Below, in pieces: positions 23,139 to 32,696 of a DNA stretch of 64,000 bases. The first letter of the stretch is position 1. Each line of letters starts with the position of its first letter. The notes under the pieces were generated by a model. The model was given only the letters and a program-made list of their open reading frames with translations. It had not been told where the DNA came from and did not search any database. The stretch is from Acetomicrobium hydrogeniformans ATCC BAA-1850 (GTDB lineage: Bacteria; Synergistota; Synergistia; Synergistales; Acetomicrobiaceae): positions 1,436,001-1,500,000 of the forward strand of contig NZ_ACJX03000001.1 of assembly GCF_000160455.2 (NCBI RefSeq). Direction: 5' to 3'. The position numbers and the translations under genes are program-made.

Positions 23139-23446
23139 CGATATTGGATTTAGATGACTTTCAAACAGGAAGGGTCGTCATATCCCGCAAGGGAAAGGAT
23201 AAGGGCACTTTTTATGCAGTGATTGGCATGGATCGGTTGAAAAACAGGGTATACGTGGCAGACGGGTGGCGGCACTCAGTCTCTCGTCCCAAGCCCAAAA
23301 ACCCGAAGCATCTTCAGATGACAAATTGGTCTTTGCCAAGATTGGAGGAACGTTTGAGGGACAGCTCGAAAAATAACGATGAGTGGCTACGTCAGCAACT
23401 GCTAAACCTGATTCGAGACAAAGGGGCTCAAATTAAGAGGGGGTAG
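23129..23446 (+). CDS. KOW-domain RNA-binding protein (L14e-like)
   Basis: This small protein (up to 105 aa) overlaps the map stop codon and lies just before infA. The N-terminal half resembles a KOW motif ([22 protein letters not shown] then RVYVADG), as in the KOW-domain proteins found between map and infA in Firmicutes and related phyla. The C-terminal half is charged and helical. No function beyond probable RNA or ribosome binding can be claimed. The start is uncertain: TTG 23129, GTG 23135 and TTG 23144 are all in frame. Confidence 0.75.
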   Translation: MGVTILDLDDFQTGRVVISRKGKDKGTFYAVIGMDRLKNRVYVADGWRHSVSRPKPKNPKHLQMTNWSLPRLEERLRDSSKNNDEWLRQQLLNLIRDKGAQIKRG

Positions 23447-23456
23447 GCCAGCGCGC

Positions 23457-23675
23457 ATGGCGAGGGAAGATGTAATAGAGTTACGGGGTACGGTGCTTGA
23501 ACCGTTGCCCAACGCGATGTTCAAAGTGCAGCTTGAAAACGGTCATATTTTGTTAGCCCATGTCTCGGGCAAGATGCGCATGCATTTCATTCGCATATTG
23601 CCCGGGGATAAGGTCTTGGTTCAAGTCTCACCTTACGACTTGACAAGAGGACGAATTGTATATAGATATAAATAG
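23457..23675 (+). CDS. infA: Translation initiation factor IF-1
   Basis: IF-1 occupies the ribosomal A site during initiation. The 72-aa OB-fold protein has the canonical sequence [39 protein letters not shown] and the ending [12 protein letters not shown]. The Shine-Dalgarno, gaggggg, is inside the end of the preceding gene. Confidence 0.98.
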   Translation: MAREDVIELRGTVLEPLPNAMFKVQLENGHILLAHVSGKMRMHFIRILPGDKVLVQVSPYDLTRGRIVYRYK

Positions 23676-23697
23676 CTTTAAAGGGGGAAGTAAAAAG

Positions 23698-23823
23698 ATG
23701 AAAGTCAGACCTTCCGTTAAACCTATTTGCGAACATTGCCAGGTCATTCGGCGTCACGGCAAGGTATGGATAATTTGCAAAAGAGATCCTAAACATAAAC
23801 AAAGACAGGGAGCAAGGAGGTAG
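23698..23823 (+). CDS. rpmJ: 50S ribosomal protein L36, zinc type
   Basis: This 41-residue protein begins [20 protein letters not shown], with a zinc-binding C11-x2-C14...C27-x4-H32 pattern. The usual length is 37-38 aa; here the end is slightly longer (KQRQGARR) because the reading frame runs into the rpsM Shine-Dalgarno. It is positioned between infA and rpsM as in most bacteria, 22 bp after infA with an aaaggggga Shine-Dalgarno. Confidence 0.96.
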   Translation: MKVRPSVKPICEHCQVIRRHGKVWIICKRDPKHKQRQGARR

Positions 23824-23829
23824 TCGGGC

Positions 23830-24213
23830 ATGGCTCGAATCGCAGGTATTGATCTGCCCAGGGACAAAAGAGTCGAGATAGCGTTGACTTATATCTACGG
23901 CATAGGTCTTCCTTCGGCGAAGAAGATATTGGCATCTACGGGGATCAGCCCCGATACGCGGGTTAAGGACCTCACCGAAGACGAGATCAACAAGCTCCAA
24001 AGAGAGATTGAAAACAACCATAAGGTAGAAGGCGATTTGAGGCGCGAGGTCAACGCGAACATCAAGCGCCTGATAGACATAGGCTGTTATCGGGGCTTAA
24101 GGCACAGGCTCGGCCTTCCCGTAAGGGGACAGAGGACGCGCACCAACGCAAGGACGCGCAAGGGTCCAAAGAGGACGATAGCCGGCAAGAAGAAAGCCAC
24201 AATGAAAAAGTAA
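23830..24213 (+). CDS. rpsM: 30S ribosomal protein S13
   Basis: S13 in the 30S head forms intersubunit bridges and touches P-site tRNA. The 127-aa protein begins [20 protein letters not shown] and has the C-terminal [22 protein letters not shown] block. The Shine-Dalgarno overlaps the rpmJ stop codon. Confidence 0.98.
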   Translation: MARIAGIDLPRDKRVEIALTYIYGIGLPSAKKILASTGISPDTRVKDLTEDEINKLQREIENNHKVEGDLRREVNANIKRLIDIGCYRGLRHRLGLPVRGQRTRTNARTRKGPKRTIAGKKKATMKK

Positions 24214-24244
24214 CGGAAGCCTATAAATTAAGGAGGGAAATTTA

Positions 24245-24637
24245 GTGGCCAAGAGCACCAAAAGACGGACCAAAAGAAAAGAAAAAAAGAATATAAATTA
24301 TGCCGTTGCCCACATTCACTCTACATTTAATAATACGATCATAAGCATAACAGACAAGCAGGGCGGCGTTGTCGGTTGGGCATCGGGGGGGACAGTAGGT
24401 TTCAAGGGTACCCGTAAATCGACGCCCTATGCTGCTCAGATGGCAGCACAGGTTGTGGCCAAACAGGCACAGGATCACGGCGTCACTGAAATAGACGTAG
24501 TCGTCAAGGGCCCCGGACCGGGAAGGGAGTCGGCCATTAGAAGTTTGCAGGCCGCAGGACTGCAGATCAACATGATAAAAGACGCCACGCCGATTCCTCA
24601 TAACGGATGTCGTCCTCCAAAAAGACGACGTGTATAA
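24245..24637 (+). CDS. rpsK: 30S ribosomal protein S11
   Basis: S11 lies on the 30S platform near the Shine-Dalgarno duplex. The 130-aa protein has [19 protein letters not shown], the loop [19 protein letters not shown] and the invariant ending [18 protein letters not shown]. It starts with GTG after taaggagg. Confidence 0.98.
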   Translation: MAKSTKRRTKRKEKKNINYAVAHIHSTFNNTIISITDKQGGVVGWASGGTVGFKGTRKSTPYAAQMAAQVVAKQAQDHGVTEIDVVVKGPGPGRESAIRSLQAAGLQINMIKDATPIPHNGCRPPKRRRV

Positions 24638-24676
24638 GCCCAACAGGGGAACATTGAAGGAGGGAAAGATCGCGAT

Positions 24677-25303
24677 ATGAGCAGATATACCGGACCTTCC
24701 TGCAGGCTGTGTCGCAGGGCAGGAACAAAGTTATTTCTAAAGGGAGACAGATGCTATTCTGAGAAGTGTGCCATAGCGAGGAGGAACTCCTTACCGGGTC
24801 AGCACTCGCAGAGGCGAGCGAAATTCAGCGAATATGGCTTGCGGTTGCACGAGAAGCAGAAGCTCAGAAGGTTTTACGGAATGACGGAACGGCAGTTTGA
24901 GAGGTTCTTCGAAAAGGCCAGCAGAATGGCCGGGCAGAAGGGGCACAATTTTCTGCAGTTGTTGGAAAGACGCGTTGACAGCGTGGTCTATCGCTTGGGC
25001 ATTGCCTCGAGCAGAGCTCAAGCCAGACAGCTCGTGACCCACGGTCACATAACCGTCAACGGCAAGAAACTTGACATACCAAGCGCTTTGGTGAAAGTCG
25101 GCGATGTCATAGCCGTTGCTCCCAACAGCAGGGACATTCCTACTATAAGGGAAAACTTGGAAGTCGCTTCGGCCCGGGCCATACCGGAGTGGCTTGAACT
25201 CAATGCCGAGCGGATGGAGGGTAGAGTAGTATCTCTTCCGACGAGGGAGCAGATCGACGTTCCCGTCAACGAACAGCTCATCGTCGAATACTACGCTCGA
25301 TAA
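24677..25303 (+). CDS. rpsD: 30S ribosomal protein S4, zinc type
   Basis: S4 nucleates 30S assembly and in some bacteria represses the alpha operon. The 208-aa protein carries an N-terminal CRLCRRAG...CYSEKC zinc site and the S4 RNA-binding domain ([30 protein letters not shown], near residues 95-125, as a landmark). It ends with [12 protein letters not shown]. The Shine-Dalgarno is aaggaggg. Confidence 0.98.
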   Translation: MSRYTGPSCRLCRRAGTKLFLKGDRCYSEKCAIARRNSLPGQHSQRRAKFSEYGLRLHEKQKLRRFYGMTERQFERFFEKASRMAGQKGHNFLQLLERRVDSVVYRLGIASSRAQARQLVTHGHITVNGKKLDIPSALVKVGDVIAVAPNSRDIPTIRENLEVASARAIPEWLELNAERMEGRVVSLPTREQIDVPVNEQLIVEYYAR

Positions 25304-25323
25304 TTATTAAGGAGAGGATCAGT

Positions 25324-26358
25324 TTGGAACGTGTTGTGCCGGATATCCATATAGAAGAAAGCAGTTCGGGATATGGACGGATTAGAATAGAACCCCTGGA
25401 GAGGGGGTACGGCGTAACGCTTGGGAATGCCATTAGGCGAGTCCTGCTGTCGTCCATCCCGGGAGCTGCCGTCTCCGCCATCAGGATCGATGGCGTATTG
25501 CATGAGTTCAGTACAGTGCCCGGCGTAATGGAGGACGTATTGGAAATAATATTGAACATAAAAAAGCTAGCCGTCGTGTCCCACAGCGATGACGTTCGCA
25601 TGTTGAGGCTGGAGGCAGAGGGGCCCAAGGTCGTGACGGTCGCCGATATAATCCCCGACAGCGAGGTGGAGTTTTCCAACCCCGAGGCTTACATATGTAC
25701 TTTGGAAGAAGGTCATAAATTGGAAATGGACCTTTACGTCGAGCGGGGTGTAGGCTATCTGACAATGGACAGGCCAAGACCTAACTATTTGCCCATAGAT
25801 GTTTTACTAGTCGATGCTGTATTTTCTCCCGTCTTGCGCGTGAACTACAACGTCGGGGCTGCAAGGGTTGGCCAGCGAACCGACTACGAGAGCCTGCTCA
25901 TCGAATTGTGGACAAACGAGACGGTCGAGCCCGCTAAAGCCTTTCTTGAGGCTGTCAAGATATTGAACCAATATTTTGGCCATATAGCTTCCCTGTTGCT
26001 AAAAGAGCCCGTCTCTCCCGTAGCGGCGGAGGTTCCTGAGGCTGTCGTTGAGGCTGTAGCGGAGGAAGACCCCATTCTCTCCAGGCCCATTCGGGATCTG
26101 GAACTATCCATACGAAGCGAAAACTGCCTGCTTCGCGCAGGAGTGCGCACCATAGGGGATTTGGTCCAATACACGAGGGACGATCTTTTGAAGATACGTA
26201 ATCTTGGAAAGATTTCCCTGAAGGAGATAGAGGAAAAGTTGGATATCTTCGGCCTGTCTTTGAGCGCTCCCAAAGCAGGTTCGAAGGCCGGAACAGATTC
26301 CCAGGAAAATGACGCCGAAGGTAACTTGGATGATGAAAACGAAGGCAAGGAGGAATAG
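25324..26358 (+). CDS. rpoA: RNA polymerase alpha subunit
   Basis: Alpha dimerises to nucleate RNA polymerase assembly. The 344-aa protein has the N-terminal domain (GYGVTLGNAIRRVLLSSIPG), a linker rich in Ala, Glu and Val (about residues 235-255), the C-terminal DNA-contacting domain (IRSENCLLRAGVRTIGDLVQ, LRNLGKKS-like motif IRNLGKISLKEIEEKL) and an acidic tail after about residue 320. It is longer than the usual 310-330 aa because of the linker and tail. The start is TTG after aaggagagg. Confidence 0.98.
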   Translation: MERVVPDIHIEESSSGYGRIRIEPLERGYGVTLGNAIRRVLLSSIPGAAVSAIRIDGVLHEFSTVPGVMEDVLEIILNIKKLAVVSHSDDVRMLRLEAEGPKVVTVADIIPDSEVEFSNPEAYICTLEEGHKLEMDLYVERGVGYLTMDRPRPNYLPIDVLLVDAVFSPVLRVNYNVGAARVGQRTDYESLLIELWTNETVEPAKAFLEAVKILNQYFGHIASLLLKEPVSPVAAEVPEAVVEAVAEEDPILSRPIRDLELSIRSENCLLRAGVRTIGDLVQYTRDDLLKIRNLGKISLKEIEEKLDIFGLSLSAPKAGSKAGTDSQENDAEGNLDDENEGKEE

Positions 26359-26361
26359 AGG

Positions 26362-26715
26362 ATGAGGCATAGAATGCGCTCTAGGACGCTTGGGCGATAT
26401 GGAGCACACAGAAGTGCGATGCTCATAAACATGGCTGCAAGCCTTATAATTCACGAGAGCATAGAGACCACGGTTCCGCGGGCGAAAGAGCTTCGCAGGT
26501 ATGTTGAAAAGCTCGTTACTCGCGCCAAGGGCGGGACTTTGCACGACAGAAGGATAGTTATATCGAGATTGCGCAACAAGGAAGCGACGATAAAGCTCTT
26601 CAATGAGCTTGCGCCCCGTTATGCCAATCGCCCGGGAGGCTATACTCGAATAGTGAAACTTGGATACCGCAAGGGAGACGCTGCCCCAACGGCCATAATT
26701 GAATTTGTTCAGTAA
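26362..26715 (+). CDS. rplQ: 50S ribosomal protein L17
   Basis: L17 closes the alpha operon. The 117-aa sequence begins MRHRMRSRTLGRYGAHRSAM and has LITRARKG-like VTRAKGGTLHDRR and GGYTRIVKLGYRKGDAAPTA. It starts 3 bases after the rpoA stop and is followed 6 bases later by ecfA1, so the ECF transporter genes are likely on the same transcript. Confidence 0.97.
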   Translation: MRHRMRSRTLGRYGAHRSAMLINMAASLIIHESIETTVPRAKELRRYVEKLVTRAKGGTLHDRRIVISRLRNKEATIKLFNELAPRYANRPGGYTRIVKLGYRKGDAAPTAIIEFVQ

Positions 26716-26721
26716 TCCGAT

Positions 26722-27558
26722 ATGACTGCAAGGACAATTTTTTCTTTAAGGGATGTGACTTTTTGTTATCCCGGCTCGGACAAACCCGCCATATCGGGCA
26801 TAACGATGGACGTAGAGGAAGGTCGGTGGGTTTCGGTCGTAGGAGACAACGGATCGGGCAAGTCTACCCTGGCAAAGCAATTGAACGCCCTGCTGGTGCC
26901 AACGCGGGGCGTTTGTTTTGTCATGGGCAAGGACACCAAAGACCCATCCCTACAATGGGAAATCAGAAAAGACGTCAGCATGGTCTTTCAAAACCCAGAA
27001 AATCAGATAGTCGCCTCTGTGGTCGAAGAAGAAGTCGCCTTCGGACCCGAAAATTTGGGACTTACGAGCGTGGAAATTGAGGAGCGAGTGAGGTGGGCCT
27101 TGAAGGTTACAGGCCTTTTTGAGTTTGCACATAGGCCAACCTATGCCCTTTCCGGCGGGCAAAAGCAGCGGCTTGCTCTTGCAGGAGCGCTTGCCATGAA
27201 GCCCAGATGTATTGTCCTCGATGAGGCGACCAGCATGTTGGACCCAGAAGGAAGAAAGGATTTGGTCGCAGTTTTAACCAGATTGCACCACGAAGGGATG
27301 ACGGTGGTCATGATTACCCACAGATTGGAGGAGATACTGTTTTCCGATCTCACGGCCGTGCTCTCTCGGGGTAAATTGGCCTTCTACGGAGAGACGAAAG
27401 ACCTTTTGGATAGCACGACCTTTGCCCGATTGGGTATCAAAGAGCCCCCCTTGTTTAAGTTGTGGCGCAACTTGAAGTCCAGGGGGTTGCTCGAAGAATC
27501 TACCTATCCCACTGTTCGGAATATGGTCGAAGAGCTGGTGGAAAGGCTATGTCTATAA
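26722..27558 (+). CDS. ecfA1: ECF transporter ATPase, EcfA1
   Basis: This is one of two ATPases that energise energy-coupling-factor vitamin/metal importers. The 278-aa protein has Walker A GDNGSGKST (41-49), the Q-loop VFQNPENQ (88-95), the ABC signature LSGGQKQR (143-150) and Walker B CIVLDE (163-168). The NPENQ Q-loop is typical of EcfA/CbiO proteins. It is followed by ecfA2 and ecfT, forming a group II shared ECF module; no substrate-binding S component is adjacent. Confidence 0.95.
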   Translation: MTARTIFSLRDVTFCYPGSDKPAISGITMDVEEGRWVSVVGDNGSGKSTLAKQLNALLVPTRGVCFVMGKDTKDPSLQWEIRKDVSMVFQNPENQIVASVVEEEVAFGPENLGLTSVEIEERVRWALKVTGLFEFAHRPTYALSGGQKQRLALAGALAMKPRCIVLDEATSMLDPEGRKDLVAVLTRLHHEGMTVVMITHRLEEILFSDLTAVLSRGKLAFYGETKDLLDSTTFARLGIKEPPLFKLWRNLKSRGLLEESTYPTVRNMVEELVERLCL

Positions 27559-28400
27559 GGGTTTGCAACGTAAGTTATGTATATCATAGGGATACTCCCC
27601 TGGAGACGGTTTCGCTTCGGGATGTCTCGTTCGATGTCGATCCTGGAGAATGGATAGCTGTTGTGGGGCATACGGGGAGTGGAAAGACCACTCTGGCCCA
27701 AATGCTCAACGGGTTGCTTTTCCCCACGTCGGGAGAAGTCGTCGTCGACGGATTAAAGCTCTATCCAAAGGCTCCTCATCTAAAGTCCCTTAGACGAAAG
27801 GTAGGTCTCGTATTTCAATACCCTGAGCATCAACTGTTTGCCGAAACCGTATTGGACGAGATGATGTATGCTCCCAAAAACTTCGACATCCCCGAAGATG
27901 AAGCGAGGAGAAATATCGAAAGGACTCTCGAGCTTTTCGATCTCGACGAAAATGTGCTTTCAAAAAATCCCTTTGAACTGTCGGGAGGACAGAGAAGAAA
28001 GGTCGCTCTTGCTTCGATTATGGTGGTAGAGCCTGACTATCTCGTTTTGGACGAACCGACGGCAGGGTTGGATTGGAAGGGGAGGGAAGCGCTGTTTTCA
28101 ATACTTGAGGACTTCAGGAGTAAAGGAATCGCGATCGTACAGATAACACATGATATCGAGATGGTTTTGGGTCACTGCGACAAGCTGTTGGTGCTCGAGA
28201 ATGGGAGAAAAAAGTTGTGGGGAAGGCCCGCAGAAGTGATAGAAGATCTGGCCGAAAAGCCGGTAAAGGGGCTTGTCCTTCCCGAGGTCCTGGAGTTTGC
28301 CCATTCACTGAGAAATGCTGGACTGAACGTGCCTCTTACGTGGGATGAGAAGTCCTTGCTTGAAGCCATAGAAAGGGAGGTTTCTTCGTGCATTTCCTAG
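27549..28400 (+). CDS. ecfA2: ECF transporter ATPase, EcfA2
   Basis: This is the partner ATPase of the ECF module at 283 aa. Walker A is GHTGSGKTT (40-48), the Q-loop is VFQYPEHQLF, and the signature is LSGGQRRKVA followed by Walker B YLVLDEPTAGLD. The ATG at 27549 lies within the last 10 bases of ecfA1, so the two are translationally coupled; the long in-frame upstream extension inside ecfA1 is rejected. Confidence 0.95.
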   Translation: MSIRVCNVSYVYHRDTPLETVSLRDVSFDVDPGEWIAVVGHTGSGKTTLAQMLNGLLFPTSGEVVVDGLKLYPKAPHLKSLRRKVGLVFQYPEHQLFAETVLDEMMYAPKNFDIPEDEARRNIERTLELFDLDENVLSKNPFELSGGQRRKVALASIMVVEPDYLVLDEPTAGLDWKGREALFSILEDFRSKGIAIVQITHDIEMVLGHCDKLLVLENGRKKLWGRPAEVIEDLAEKPVKGLVLPEVLEFAHSLRNAGLNVPLTWDEKSLLEAIEREVSSCIS

Positions 28401-29200
28401 AGCATCTTTCCTTGGGACAGTACGTCCCCGCTAAATCTTTCATCCATTCGTTGGACCCAAGGAGCAAAGTTCTGGCCGTCATGTTTTTGATCACCTCTGT
28501 TTTTCTGGCGAACACTACTCTGTGGCCTTACGTCATATGGTTTGTCTTGATCGTTATTATCAGCGCCTTGAGTAATATATCTTTTAAGACGGTCGTGACG
28601 TCGACGAGGCCCGTGCTAATATTGATCGTATTTACCTTGGCGATAAACCTGCTTTTCGCCGACGGCAGGGAGTTGTTCAGGATAGCCTTCATTTCAATTA
28701 CCGAGGAAGGTCTCTTGACGGGAATTAAAATGGGCCTAAGGCTTTTTTACCTAGTATTGTTTGCCAATATAACGATGATGACTACAAGCCCAATAGAGCT
28801 TTCCGACGGCATCGAGTCTTTGCTTTCGCCTTTCAAGCGTTACGGGCTTCCTGCCCATGAATTCGCCATGATGATGACGATAGCCCTGCGGTTCATACCG
28901 ACCCTCTTGGACGAAACGGACAGGATAATGAAGGCCCAGCTTGCCCGTGGAGCCGATCTGGACAGCGGCGGAATTATAAAGAGGTTTAAGGCTTTGATCC
29001 CTGTGCTGGTGCCTCTTTTTGTGATCGTATTCCAAAGGGCCGAAGAACTTGCCGTAGCAATGGAGGCCAGATGCTACAGGGGCGACTATGGCAGAAGCAG
29101 GATGAGACCGCTTGTGTGGGGTGCCTGTGACAGCCTTTATTTGAGTGCCATTCTTTTTATCTCAGCAAGCGGGGTGATTTTGGATAGGTGGATACTATAG
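28388..29200 (+). CDS. ecfT: ECF transporter membrane subunit, EcfT
   Basis: EcfT is the transmembrane coupling protein of the ECF module (270 aa). It has about five to six hydrophobic segments and the two cytosolic ARG-type coupling motifs, here AQLARGADLDSGG and MEARCYRGDYGRSR, which bind the ATPase grooves. The GTG start overlaps the end of ecfA2 by 13 bases. The complete A-A-T set suggests a module that serves several unlinked S components. Confidence 0.95.
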   Translation: MHFLEHLSLGQYVPAKSFIHSLDPRSKVLAVMFLITSVFLANTTLWPYVIWFVLIVIISALSNISFKTVVTSTRPVLILIVFTLAINLLFADGRELFRIAFISITEEGLLTGIKMGLRLFYLVLFANITMMTTSPIELSDGIESLLSPFKRYGLPAHEFAMMMTIALRFIPTLLDETDRIMKAQLARGADLDSGGIIKRFKALIPVLVPLFVIVFQRAEELAVAMEARCYRGDYGRSRMRPLVWGACDSLYLSAILFISASGVILDRWIL

Positions 29201-29994
29201 GTCGTTTTGCTGCGCTGCTTTCCTATGATGGTTCTGCCTTTCACGGCTTCCAAAGGCAGAAAGACCTGCCCACCGTGGAATTGGCTCTGGAAGAAGCTTT
29301 AAACCTGCTTGATAAAAAGGGAAGAAGAGTGAAGGTGACGGGAGCCGGAAGAACCGACAGGGGAGTGCATGCCCTGGGGCAGGTAGTTCATTTTGACATC
29401 TCCTGGCCCCACGGCCCTACTGCTTTGAGAAAAGCACTGGAGGCAAATTTGCCTTCCTCTATAGGCGTATATGAAGTAGTTCCTGTGGACTTTGCTTTCC
29501 ACGCCAGAAGGAGCGCCCTTTGGAGAAAGTATGCCTATTTTATCTGGAAAGGCGATTGCAGACTTCCCCATTTAGGCAGATATGTCTGGTGGAACCGAAG
29601 AGGCTGGGACATGGACTTGGCGAAGAAGTTTTTAACGATGATAGAGGGTTTCCACGAGTTTGGAGCCTTTTGCAGAAAAGCCGATCGTCCTTCCGATGCG
29701 AGGCGCACTATAATGGAAGCCAGAATCGAAGAGAAGGGTCCCCTTTTGAAGGTTTCCGTAACGGGGAGGTCTTTCTTGACGAATATGGTAAGGATAATAG
29801 TTGGTACAATGGATGAGATAGCGACGGGGAGAAAAAGCCTGGAGGAGGTCTGTCGTCTCTTGGATGGCGGCTCTCGCGGTGAAGCGGGTCCTACGGCTCC
29901 AGCGAAGGGCTTGTTTTTGTGGGAAGTTCGCTACGATCCCATGCCCTTCGGTTGCGAAGAATACAACGCTGTAACAGGCAATTTTATTCTTTAA
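29188..29994 (+). CDS. truA: tRNA pseudouridine(38-40) synthase
   Basis: TruA isomerises uridines 38-40 in the anticodon stem-loop of tRNAs. The 268-aa protein contains the catalytic motif GAGRTDRGVHALGQ with the nucleophile at Asp57, and the later SFLTNMVRIIVGTM block. It overlaps the ecfT stop, so it belongs to the same operon; ribosomal cluster-ecfAAT-truA is the order familiar from Firmicutes. The start codon is probably the GTG at 29188. Confidence 0.95.
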   Translation: MDTIGRFAALLSYDGSAFHGFQRQKDLPTVELALEEALNLLDKKGRRVKVTGAGRTDRGVHALGQVVHFDISWPHGPTALRKALEANLPSSIGVYEVVPVDFAFHARRSALWRKYAYFIWKGDCRLPHLGRYVWWNRRGWDMDLAKKFLTMIEGFHEFGAFCRKADRPSDARRTIMEARIEEKGPLLKVSVTGRSFLTNMVRIIVGTMDEIATGRKSLEEVCRLLDGGSRGEAGPTAPAKGLFLWEVRYDPMPFGCEEYNAVTGNFIL

Positions 29995-30015
29995 GGCAAA
30001 AGGAGGTTACCTCAA

Positions 30016-31059
30016 GTGTTGGGTTTAGATATAGGCATAGATTTAGGAACGGCGACAATATTGATCTATGTAAAGGGAAAGGGCGTGATTATGAGGGAGC
30101 CGTCGGTGGTGGCAATAGATCAGAACAACAACAAGATCTTGGCCGTTGGCTCGGAGGCCAAGAGAATGCTCGGTAGGACTCCGGGGAACGTCGTAGCCGT
30201 TCGACCGCTTCAAAGCGGGGTCATAGCCAACTATACCATGACAGAGGCCATGATAAGGCACTTCCTGAAAAAAACCATGTCAGGATTGAACAAATTTTTG
30301 CGCCATCGCGTGATGATAGGCGTTCCCTCGGGAGCCACGGACGTGGAAAGAAGGGCCGTTTTGGAGGCTGCCCTCGAAGTGGGCGCCAAGGAGGCCTACC
30401 TCATAGAGGAACCAATGGCTGCAGCTATTGGTGCAGGGCTGGCAGTAGAGGAACCGCGGGGCAACATGGTGGTGGACGTAGGAGGCGGGACTTCGGATAT
30501 AGCCGTAATATCCCTGGGGGGGCTCGTAGTGGCCGAGTCGCTGCGCATGGGCGGAGATGCCATGGATGAGGCGATAATAAGGTACGTCAGAAAGAAATAC
30601 AATTTGGAGATAGGGTCGCAAACGGCCGAGGCATTGAAGATATCGATCGGCAACTGTTGCAACAATATCCCTGAGGAAGAAAAGAAAACGATGGCGGTCA
30701 AGGGTAGGGACGTAGTCCTCGGTCTTCCAAGGCAGGTAGAGTTGACTACAAAGGATGTGAAGGAGGCAATAGAGGACATAGTTTCGTCGATAATCAGGAG
30801 CATAAGGCGCGTATTGGAGCTAACGCCGGCGGAACTTTCTGCCGATATTATTGACAGGGGAATAGTGCTTACGGGGGGAGGAGCCCTCCTTAAGGGGCTT
30901 TCCGAGCTCATACACGACCAGACGGGCATAAAGACCTACGTAGCCGACTCGCCCCTGGAATGCGTAGCCCTGGGAACGGGAAAGGCTTTGGACGAACTGA
31001 ACGCCCTCAAAGAATCGGGCTCGGTGTATTCGGCAATAAAGAAAAGTTCAGGGCGTTAG
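30016..31059 (+). CDS. mreB: Rod shape-determining protein, MreB/Mbl family
   Basis: This is an actin-like cytoskeletal protein directing cell-wall synthesis (347 aa). It shows the phosphate-1 loop GIDLGTATILIYVKG, phosphate-2 DVGGGTSDIAVISLGG and the adenosine motif GIVLTGGGALLKGL. It starts with GTG after aaaaggagg. It is followed by flgF-like and flgG genes, the same order as mbl-flhO-flhP in Bacillus subtilis, and no mreC or mreD is adjacent. That makes it more like Mbl in context, although the sequence alone does not separate the two. Confidence 0.95.
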   Translation: MLGLDIGIDLGTATILIYVKGKGVIMREPSVVAIDQNNNKILAVGSEAKRMLGRTPGNVVAVRPLQSGVIANYTMTEAMIRHFLKKTMSGLNKFLRHRVMIGVPSGATDVERRAVLEAALEVGAKEAYLIEEPMAAAIGAGLAVEEPRGNMVVDVGGGTSDIAVISLGGLVVAESLRMGGDAMDEAIIRYVRKKYNLEIGSQTAEALKISIGNCCNNIPEEEKKTMAVKGRDVVLGLPRQVELTTKDVKEAIEDIVSSIIRSIRRVLELTPAELSADIIDRGIVLTGGGALLKGLSELIHDQTGIKTYVADSPLECVALGTGKALDELNALKESGSVYSAIKKSSGR

Positions 31060-31102
31060 TCTTACAGATTGCATCTAACAATTAAAGAAGGTGGTTATTT
31101 CT

Positions 31103-31873
31103 ATGTTTCGCGGACTTTATGGCGCCTCGTCGGCAATGCTTGTTCAGGAGAAGGTCATAGACGTCGCCTCCAATAACCTCGCAAACGTGGATACTGCAGG
31201 GTTCAAAAGAAGGATTAGTGTCAACAAATCCTTCCCTGAGGTAATGATTGAAAGAAGGGAGGCTGTCGGGCCCTTTGAAAGACAGGTTTATTGGCCCATA
31301 GGTTCAGCAAGCCTCAACGTGGTCTTGTCCGAGACAACCGTGGATCTCTCAGAGGGCCAAGTGGTATCCACCGACAATCCGCTGGATGTAGCCATTTCCG
31401 GTAGGGGCTTCTTTTCCCTTAGGGATGGAGCGGGAAACATCTTTTATTCGAGGGCGGGAAACTTTACTTTAGATGCTAACGGCTTTATCGTGAACCAGGA
31501 AGGCCTCACGCTCCTTGGCGACGGCGGCGTTCCCATAAATGTTGGTGACGTCTCTTCTGTGGCGATTGATGAAAGGGGCACCGTGGTGGCCGACGGCGAA
31601 ATACTGGGTGCGATTCAGCTTTTTGAATTCGCAAATCCAACCTATCTGCGAAACTACGCCAAAAACCTCTTTCAGGCAAACGAAGCCGCTGGCGAACCTG
31701 TTTTGGTCGAAACACCTATGCTAGTGCCGGGAGCCCTAGAGAAATCCAATGTAAACGTCGTGTATGAAATGGTCAGGCTGATAGAAGGGCAGAGGGCTTA
31801 TGAGGCATCGGCCAGGACGCTTACCATGCAGGACGAGCAGACAGGATCTATGATAAATACCTACGGAAGGTAG
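31103..31873 (+). CDS. flgF: Flagellar basal-body rod protein, FlgF-like
   Basis: This is a 256-aa axial flagellar protein of the FlgF/FlgG (FlhO/FlhP) family. The N-terminal rod signature is ASNNLANVDTAGFKRR (about residues 26-41); the centre has DVAISGRGFFSLRDG; and the C-terminal helix carries VVYEMVRLIEGQRAYEASA. Compared with the next gene it is the more divergent of the pair, so FlgF is the better assignment. The ATG at 31103 is chosen over GTG 31091 because of the gaaggtgg Shine-Dalgarno. Confidence 0.88.
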   Translation: MFRGLYGASSAMLVQEKVIDVASNNLANVDTAGFKRRISVNKSFPEVMIERREAVGPFERQVYWPIGSASLNVVLSETTVDLSEGQVVSTDNPLDVAISGRGFFSLRDGAGNIFYSRAGNFTLDANGFIVNQEGLTLLGDGGVPINVGDVSSVAIDERGTVVADGEILGAIQLFEFANPTYLRNYAKNLFQANEAAGEPVLVETPMLVPGALEKSNVNVVYEMVRLIEGQRAYEASARTLTMQDEQTGSMINTYGR

Positions 31874-31904
31874 TCATAATTTTTAAGTTTCAGGGGTGAT
31901 AAAC

Positions 31905-32693
31905 ATGATACGCGCTTTATGGTCGGGAGCAACGGGGATGATTGCACAGCAATCGAACCTCGACGTAATATCTAACAACCTCGCCAATGTAAACACAACA
32001 GGATATAAAAAGATTAGGGCCGAGTTCGAGGACCTGATCTACCAGATAGGGCGAGAGCCGGGAGCTCCCGTCGAGCCGGATTCGATGATACCCACAGGTG
32101 TTCAGGTAGGCCTCGGTACACGGCTTATTGGCACTAGCCGTATAATGAGCCCCGGCAACCTGCAGGTAACGGACAATCCCTTCGATATCGCCATTGAGGG
32201 AGACGGCTTTTTTCAGGTTACGCTTCCCGACGGCACCATGGCCTACACCCGAGACGGAACTTGGCATGTCGACGGTGACGGGCAGATAGTCACTTCCAAC
32301 GGTTATCTCCTGGAGCCTCAGATCGCCATACCCGAGGACACCGTCGAAATCACCGTAAGCCCCACGGGTGAGGTCTATGCAAGACAGGCAGGCGATGTGG
32401 AGCCCGACGAAATAGGACAAATAGAACTTGCCCGATTCGTTAATCCCCAAGGCTTGAGGGCCATGGGCAAAAACCTCTTTTTGGAGACCCCTGCCAGCGG
32501 ATTTCCCATATTGGGACAACCGGGCGAAGAGGGATTCGGGACACTGCGTCAGGGGGCTCTGGAAATGTCAAACGTTCAGGTCGTCGAGGAAATGGTGTCC
32601 ATGATCGTTTCACAGCGAGCCTACGAGGCGAACTCGAAGACCATTCAGACTGCCGACGAACTCCTCCAAATAGCCAATAACCTGAGGCGATAG
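31905..32693 (+). CDS. flgG: Flagellar distal rod protein FlgG
   Basis: FlgG builds the distal rod that spans periplasm to outer membrane. The 262-aa length is the usual one. The N-terminus has [16 protein letters not shown] and [14 protein letters not shown], the centre has [15 protein letters not shown], and the C-terminus has [23 protein letters not shown]. The Shine-Dalgarno caggggtgat is followed by the ATG at 31905. Confidence 0.96.
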   Translation: MIRALWSGATGMIAQQSNLDVISNNLANVNTTGYKKIRAEFEDLIYQIGREPGAPVEPDSMIPTGVQVGLGTRLIGTSRIMSPGNLQVTDNPFDIAIEGDGFFQVTLPDGTMAYTRDGTWHVDGDGQIVTSNGYLLEPQIAIPEDTVEITVSPTGEVYARQAGDVEPDEIGQIELARFVNPQGLRAMGKNLFLETPASGFPILGQPGEEGFGTLRQGALEMSNVQVVEEMVSMIVSQRAYEANSKTIQTADELLQIANNLRR

Positions 32694-32696
32694 ATC

